NCBI GenBank assembly: GCA_001821475.1
Contig: MHMF01000019.1
Coordinates: 1-8,895 of the forward strand
Source of the DNA: Candidatus Nealsonbacteria bacterium RIFCSPLOWO2_01_FULL_38_120
GTDB lineage: Bacteria > Patescibacteriota > Minisyncoccia > Minisyncoccales > GWA2-38-27
Length of the DNA stretch: 8,895 bases
Direction: 5' to 3'
How positions within the stretch are numbered: the first letter of the stretch is position 1; each line of letters begins with the position of its first letter. Below, in pieces: positions 5,262 through 8,895 of the stretch. The position numbers and the translations under genes were made by a program. The notes beneath the pieces are model-generated. The model made no database searches. It was not told the DNA's origin and saw nothing but the letters and a program-made list of their open reading frames with translations.

Positions 5262-5324
5262 CCGCTTTAAGCGGATTTTGAGCGTCGCTATTCCGTTAAC
5301 ACAACGGATTTACGGGCTCGATTT
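5262..5324 (-). promoter_or_regulatory. Hairpin-rich leader of the GC-rich gene
   Basis: Two clear hairpins lie in the 93 nt between the IS end and the gene: CCGCTTTAAGCGG (5262-5274), abutting the ribosome binding site, and TCCGTT/AACGGA (5292-5297 with 5303-5308). A third, weaker pairing is ACGGG with TCCGT around 5311-5328. I see no convincing promoter here. The IS may have cut the gene off from its native promoter. Whether the leader is regulatory is unknown. Confidence 0.4.
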
Positions 5325-5340
5325 CCGTGAATTGTATTTT

Positions 5341-6354
5341 GAAGTGCAACACTTCATAATGGTGGAAAACCACAAATATGAAGTACTCACACTTTACAAA
5401 GAACAACAGGACCGAACTCTCGATCCTATTGAAGAAAGGCTATTCTTACAGAGACATCGGAGATGCTCTTAAGAAGTGTCCGTCTTCAATAAGTCGCGAG
5501 GTTAAACTTAACAGCGTTAATGGAGTTTACGATCCCGACAAGGCAGACCATAAGGCGTACGTTAAGCGATGGCGGTCAAAATATCAAGGAATGAAAATTA
5601 ATGGAAACCAGGAATTGGAAAACTATGTAAGGAACGGATTGCTGCATTATTGGACGCCGGAGGAAATTACAGGCAGGTTGGAACACGAACTTGGAAAATC
5701 AGTAATCGGTTTTAAAACAATTTACAAATGGCTGTACAGTCCGCACGGACAACTATTGTGTGATTATCTGCCTTCTAAAAGATATTATCGGCATCGCAGG
5801 CGGGGCAAGAAGAACAAGGATAGAACATTAATTCCGAATAAGGTTTCCATAGAATTAAGACCGGAAATCATAAATAGCAGACAGCGGTTCGGCGACTTTG
5901 AGGCAGACGCGCTGGGTGTGCCGAAAGACAGTTCTGAAAATCTTGTGGGTGTTGTTGATAGAAAATCGCGTTACTTTAAAGCAAGGAAGATTAGCAGGAT
6001 CAAATATGCAATCAGCGAATTTAAGAAATTATCAACGCTGCTGGATGCCAGCTCATTCACCTTTGATAACGGAGTTGAAAACATTCGACACCAAGAGCTG
6101 GGAATCCCGACTTACTTCTGTCATGCCTACTCGCCGTGGGAAAAAGGAACGATTGAAAACACTTTCAAACGGATGCGCAGGTTTATTCCGAAAAAATCCA
6201 GGCTGGAAAACTATTCAGAGGAGGAAATTACAAATATCTGTGATATTATGAATAACACGCCAAGAAAATGTTTAGGATACAGAACGCCAAATGAAGTTTT
6301 ACAAGAACATCGCGCAAATATTTACAATCCAGCCATGTCAGAGTGTTGCACTTC
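5341..6354 (+). mobile_element. IS30-family insertion sequence
   Basis: A complete element of about 1 kb holding one transposase. Terminal inverted repeats are visible: GAAGTGCAACACT at 5341-5353 matches the reverse complement of AGTGTTGCACTTC at 6342-6354, with partial matching continuing inward to ATGG. The left end is itself palindromic (GAAGTG-CAA-CACTTC). The boundaries are approximate: the transposase stop (6359-6361) lies just outside the right repeat, so the true right end may extend through GGGGTAAAAT. I find no convincing target-site duplication. Confidence 0.8.
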
Positions 6355-6361
6355 GGGGTAA
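5378..6361 (+). CDS. IS30-family DDE transposase
   Basis: 327 residues, an ordinary length for the family, apparently intact. It cuts and joins the element's ends through a two-metal DDE active site. An N-terminal helix-turn-helix (residues about 21-45, YSYRDIGDALKKCPSSISRE) should bind the terminal repeats; YWTPEEITGRL is the characteristic IS30 second motif. Catalytic candidates are D173/D177 in GDFEAD, D230 in TFDNGVEN and E260 in SPWEKGTIEN. The ATG at 5378 is the only reasonable start, because a stop (TAA 5357-5359) lies just upstream in frame. A GTGG-AAAA-CCAC hairpin (5362-5373) sits immediately before the ATG and may mask weak initiation signals from read-through transcripts. It is the only plus-strand gene, convergent with leuS. 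Confidence 0.93.
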   Translation: MKYSHFTKNNRTELSILLKKGYSYRDIGDALKKCPSSISREVKLNSVNGVYDPDKADHKAYVKRWRSKYQGMKINGNQELENYVRNGLLHYWTPEEITGRLEHELGKSVIGFKTIYKWLYSPHGQLLCDYLPSKRYYRHRRRGKKNKDRTLIPNKVSIELRPEIINSRQRFGDFEADALGVPKDSSENLVGVVDRKSRYFKARKISRIKYAISEFKKLSTLLDASSFTFDNGVENIRHQELGIPTYFCHAYSPWEKGTIENTFKRMRRFIPKKSRLENYSEEEITNICDIMNNTPRKCLGYRTPNEVLQEHRANIYNPAMSECCTSG

Positions 6362-6402
6362 AATGTACCTTCAATGAGCGATGTTCATATATACCATTAA
6401 CA

Positions 6403-8895
6403 TTATTTTTTGTCAATAGCAAAGTTAACAAGCTTATCCGGGACAAAAATAATTTTCTTTATTTTATTCCCTGCAAGATATTTTAGCGCCTTTTTGCTTT
6501 TTTCGGAAATTTTCCGGGCTTCGTCTTCTGAAATTCCAGGAACAACCTCTACTCGGTCTCTTACTTTTCCATTTACCTGAATTACTAAATTTATTTTTTC
6601 TTCTTTCACTAATTTTGGATTATATTTTGGCCATTCTTGCTGACAGCACAAACCCTTAAAGCCACTCTCAAACCAAAGCTCCTCGCTGATATGCGGCGCG
6701 AAAGGGCTTAATAGAATTAAAAATTGGGAATAATAATTCTTAGGAATTTCTTTTTCTTTATCCATCTCATTCGCCAAAATCATCAAGGCAGACACCGCTG
6801 TATTAAGCTTCAAACCCTCAATATCCTCCCCCACTTTTTTAATCGTTTTGTGCGCCAAAGCGTCCAGTTTTGAATTTTGAATTTTGCCTGCCTGCAACGG
6901 CTTCAGCCCGCCAGACACGCTGACGCGAGTCATGCGGGCTGGCGTAGCCGATGCGGGCAGGGATTTTGGATTTATTTGGGATTTGTAATTTTGAATTTGT
7001 AATTTTCGAGAAAGATTCCATACTCTTTCCAAAAACCTCCTTGCTCCGATTATTCCATTTTCGTCCCAAGAAATCGCCTGATCAAAGGGTCCCATAAACA
7101 TTTCGTAAATCCTCATCGTATCCGCTCCGTATTTTTTAATCACTTCATCGGGATTAATAACATTTCCTTTTGATTTTGACATTTTTATTCCACCCTCGCC
7201 CAAAACCATTCCGTGAGAAGTTCTTTTTTTATAGGGCTCCGGTCCGATTTCTTTCGGCGCAGCGCCAATATCCCACAAAAATTTATAAATAAAACGAGAG
7301 TAAAGCAAGTGCAATGTCGTGTGCTCCATTCCCCCGTTATACCAATCCACGGGCAACCATTGTTTTATTTTATTTTTATCCCAAACATAATTTTGAATTT
7401 TGAATTTTGAATTTTGAATTTGTTTGGAATTTGGGATTTGGGATTTAGGATTTCTTGGCATAGTATATGCCAAGTAATACCAATTTGAACCAGCCCAGTT
7501 GGGCATAACATCTGTCTCTCTCCTCGCTGTTCCTTTACATTTCGGACATTTTGTTTCCACCCATTTTTTATCTTTTGCCAAAGGCGACTCGCCTTTATCT
7601 GTCGGTTTGTAGTCCTTTATATCGGGCAATTCCACTGGCAAGTCGTTTTCCGACGCAGCAACCCACCCCGGATTCAAAATTTCACCTATATTTATTCCTT
7701 CCTTATTTTTGATTTTTGATTTTTGATTTTTGATTTTGACCGCGCAGTTTTCGCAGAAAACAAGCGGGATCGGCTCCCCCCAGTACCTTTGCCGAGAAAA
7801 AATCCAATCCCTTAATTTATAATTTACCTTTTTAGCCCCCAAGCCCTTGCGTTCAAGCGTATCAATAATCCCATTATCAAGTTTGTTATCTATTATCGGC
7901 AAATTATATTTTTTCGCAAAATCAAAATCCCTTTCATCATACGCCGGAACCGCCATTATAGCTCCCGCTCCATATTGCGCCAAAACATAGTTTGCCGCGA
8001 AAATAGGAATTTTCTGGTTGTTGGCGGGATTTGTCGCTTTTATCCCTTTTAATTCAATGCCCGCCTTGTCCGCCGCAGCTTTAGCGGAGGCGGAAGTTTT
8101 ATTTTCCAAATCTTTAATAAACTCTTGAACCTCGCTGTAATTCAAAATTCTATCTTTCAATTTTTCAATTAAAAAATGTTCCGGCGCTAAGGCCAAATAA
8201 GTGCAGCTGAATAAAGTATCAGGCCTTGTGGTAAACACAGGAATTCGCAGATCGGACTCGTAAATTTTAAAAATAATTTCTACTCCTTCGCTTCTGCCAA
8301 TCCAGTCCTTTTGAGAAATTTTAACCCGCTCCGGGTAGTCAACCAAATCTAAATCATTTATCAGCCGTTCCGCGTAGTCGGTTATCTTCAGCATCCATTG
8401 CTCTTTCTCTTTTTTTTCAACTTCGGCTCCGCATCGCTCGCATTTTCCGCCAACCGCTTCTTCGTTTGCCAATCCGATTTTGCAAGAGGGGCACCAATTA
8501 ATAGGCATTTTTCCCTTATAAGCCAAGCCATTTTTAAATAACTGAATAAAAATCCACTGCGTCCATTTATAATATTCCGTGTCAGAAGTATTAATCTCCC
8601 TTAACCAATCAAAAGAGAGGCCGATCATTTTTTGCTGTCTTTTGAAATTTTCGCTGTTTTGTTTCGTTGCAATTACCGGATGAATTCCGGTTTTAATGGC
8701 ATAGTTTTCCGCAGGCAAACCAAAAGCGTCCCAGCCCATTGGAAATAAAACATTAAAACCAGCCATTCTTTTTTTTCTTGCCAAAATATCCAAAGCAACA
8801 TAACTACGGCAATGACCAACATGAAGCCCGTCGCCCGAAGGATAGGGAAACTCAACCAAAAGATAAAACTTCGGCTTCTTAGATTTATCTAATGC
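6403..8895 (-). CDS. leuS: Leucyl-tRNA synthetase, 5' end outside window
   Basis: A class I aminoacyl-tRNA synthetase that charges tRNA-Leu and edits mischarged products. The frame is open to the window edge (ALDKSKKPKFYLLVEFPYPSG); the TTG at 8857-8859 is internal, not the start. From N to C: HIGH motif GLHVGH; Zn-type cysteines in WCPSCKIGL and CERCGAEV; the CP1 editing domain with TTRPDTLF and AVPAYDERDFDF; RDWIFSRQRYWG; a second Cys set (CPKCKGTARRETD); the KMSKS motif in GGIKMSKSKGNV; and the C-terminal INLVIQVNGKVRDRV domain. All catalytic signatures are intact. Four repeat-encoded inserts interrupt it, one in the editing domain, one after CENCAV, one after TMPRN and one in the anticodon-binding region. 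No terminator is visible in the 41 nt before the IS, which may have displaced it. Confidence 0.96.
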   Translation of the reverse strand, partial: ALDKSKKPKFYLLVEFPYPSGDGLHVGHCRSYVALDILARKKRMAGFNVLFPMGWDAFGLPAENYAIKTGIHPVIATKQNSENFKRQQKMIGLSFDWLREINTSDTEYYKWTQWIFIQLFKNGLAYKGKMPINWCPSCKIGLANEEAVGGKCERCGAEVEKKEKEQWMLKITDYAERLINDLDLVDYPERVKISQKDWIGRSEGVEIIFKIYESDLRIPVFTTRPDTLFSCTYLALAPEHFLIEKLKDRILNYSEVQEFIKDLENKTSASAKAAADKAGIELKGIKATNPANNQKIPIFAANYVLAQYGAGAIMAVPAYDERDFDFAKKYNLPIIDNKLDNGIIDTLERKGLGAKKVNYKLRDWIFSRQRYWGEPIPLVFCENCAVKIKNQKSKIKNKEGINIGEILNPGWVAASENDLPVELPDIKDYKPTDKGESPLAKDKKWVETKCPKCKGTARRETDVMPNWAGSNWYYLAYTMPRNPKSQIPNSKQIQNSKFKIQNYVWDKNKIKQWLPVDWYNGGMEHTTLHLLYSRFIYKFLWDIGAAPKEIGPEPYKKRTSHGMVLGEGGIKMSKSKGNVINPDEVIKKYGADTMRIYEMFMGPFDQAISWDENGIIGARRFLERVWNLSRKLQIQNYKSQINPKSLPASATPARMTRVSVSGGLKPLQAGKIQNSKLDALAHKTIKKVGEDIEGLKLNTAVSALMILANEMDKEKEIPKNYYSQFLILLSPFAPHISEELWFESGFKGLCCQQEWPKYNPKLVKEEKINLVIQVNGKVRDRVEVVPGISEDEARKISEKSKKALKYLAGNKIKKIIFVPDKLVNFAIDKK
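6868..7000. repeat. Composite nested repeat insert in leuS
   Basis: About 44 extra codons between NLSRKL and LDALAHKT. AT-rich heptamer-like flanks (TTTTGAA twice at 6868-6881; GGATTT/TTTGGGATTTG from 6961) surround a GC-rich core. Outer arms CCTGCCTGCAACGGCT (6887-6902) and AGCCGATGCGGGCAGG (6946-6961) pair at all but about three positions. Inside, CAGCCCGC (6904-6911) pairs perfectly with GCGGGCTG (6934-6941). The outer part matches the iorA insert core at 3278-3345. Confidence 0.8.
7391..7453. repeat. Heptamer array in leuS, TTTTGAA type
   Basis: Four perfect TTTTGAA units (7391-7418), a 4-nt slip, then TTTGGAA, TTTGGGA twice and TTTAGGA. It is translated on the minus strand as an Asn/Ser/Lys/Gln/Ile-rich insert (from PKSQIPNSKQ to FKIQN) between TMPRN and YVWDKNKIKQWLPVDWYNGG. 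Confidence 0.85.
7706..7739. repeat. Heptamer array in leuS, TTTTTGA type
   Basis: Four perfect TTTTTGA units followed by TTTTGA. Three 7-bp units equal seven codons, so the minus strand reads KIKNQKSKIKNK after CENCAV. The unit differs from the array at 7391-7453 by one base plus register. Confidence 0.88.
8059..8094. repeat. AKASADK-type in-frame repeat in leuS (copy 3)
   Basis: Encodes SASAKAAADKAG in the CP1 editing domain between DLENKT and IELKGIKATNP. The plus strand carries CTTGTCCGCCGCAGCTTTAG then CGGAGGCGG, matching the iorA copy at 2503-2541 at nearly all core positions, with CCGCC/GGCGG arms. Confidence 0.82.

Noticed and set aside
5262..5340. tRNA-like arrangement: TCCGT/ACGGA stem with 7-nt loop followed by ACGGG-CTCGATT-TCCGT resembling a T-arm
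   Set aside because: No acceptor stem pairs across it, no D-arm is convincing, the anticodon loop lacks U33 and the T-loop lacks the first T. Treated as leader hairpins.
5278..5472. Plus-strand 64-codon frame overlapping the transposase start
   Set aside because: It crosses the IS boundary, has no recognisable motif and lies out of frame with the transposase; an artefact of the junction.
5898..6251. 117-codon plus-strand frame inside the transposase
   Set aside because: It is an alternative frame of the IS30 transposase, whose DDE motifs are all in the other frame.
7391..7739. Possible CRISPR array from regular short repeats in leuS
   Set aside because: The units are contiguous heptamers without spacers and are translated within leuS.

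Overview
The window looks like a chromosomal segment of a Candidate Phyla Radiation bacterium, most likely Parcubacteria/Patescibacteria. This is inferred from four things: AT-rich genes with short spacers, housekeeping proteins interrupted by short in-frame repeat-encoded inserts of the AKASADK type, a small hypervariable-looking C-terminal WxxxxxW protein, and an IS30 transposase. All accepted stops fit the standard code, and UGA terminates mntA and the GC-rich gene, so a UGA-recoded lineage is unlikely. Every gene except the transposase lies on the minus strand. No stretch longer than about 150 bases lacks a gene.

Layout from right to left, which is the direction of transcription. leuS (leucyl-tRNA synthetase, 5' end outside the window) runs to 6403. 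An IS30-family element of about 1 kb on the plus strand follows. Next is a GC-rich gene of 190 codons (4675-5247) whose C-terminus resembles the variable region of a diversity-generating retroelement (DGR) target; it has a hairpin-rich leader, a strong ribosome binding site and a strong hairpin terminator. A small coiled-coil gene (4083-4526) follows, with a near-consensus sigma70 promoter so close to its ATG that the mRNA should be nearly leaderless, and then a terminator. An iorA-iorB pair follows, encoding an indolepyruvate/2-oxoacid:ferredoxin oxidoreductase whose alpha subunit lacks the usual C-terminal ferredoxin domain. Then comes a mntA-hepT toxin-antitoxin pair with an ATGA overlap, a terminator, and a sugar-phosphate nucleotidyltransferase that runs off the left edge.

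The most striking signal is a set of at least ten short insertions in four conserved enzyme genes: one in the nucleotidyltransferase, one in iorB, four in iorA and four in leuS. Each keeps the reading frame. They fall into recognisable classes: (a) palindromes of about 60-75 bp with matching arms, two of which share the termini GTTTACCC and GGGTGTAT on the coding strand; (b) a family with the core CTTGTCCGCCGAAGC, present in both orientations; (c) a GCCCGCAT...CTACGC...GAAGC palindrome flanked by AT-rich oligomers, whose leuS copy appears to have a second, related palindrome nested inside; and (d) AT-rich heptamer arrays (TTTTGAA and TTTTTGA). I saw none in the small accessory genes or the transposase. 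They look like a community of mobile or amplifiable palindromic elements that coding sequences tolerate.

The second notable signal is the candidate DGR target gene. No reverse transcriptase or template repeat is in the window, so that reading remains a hypothesis.
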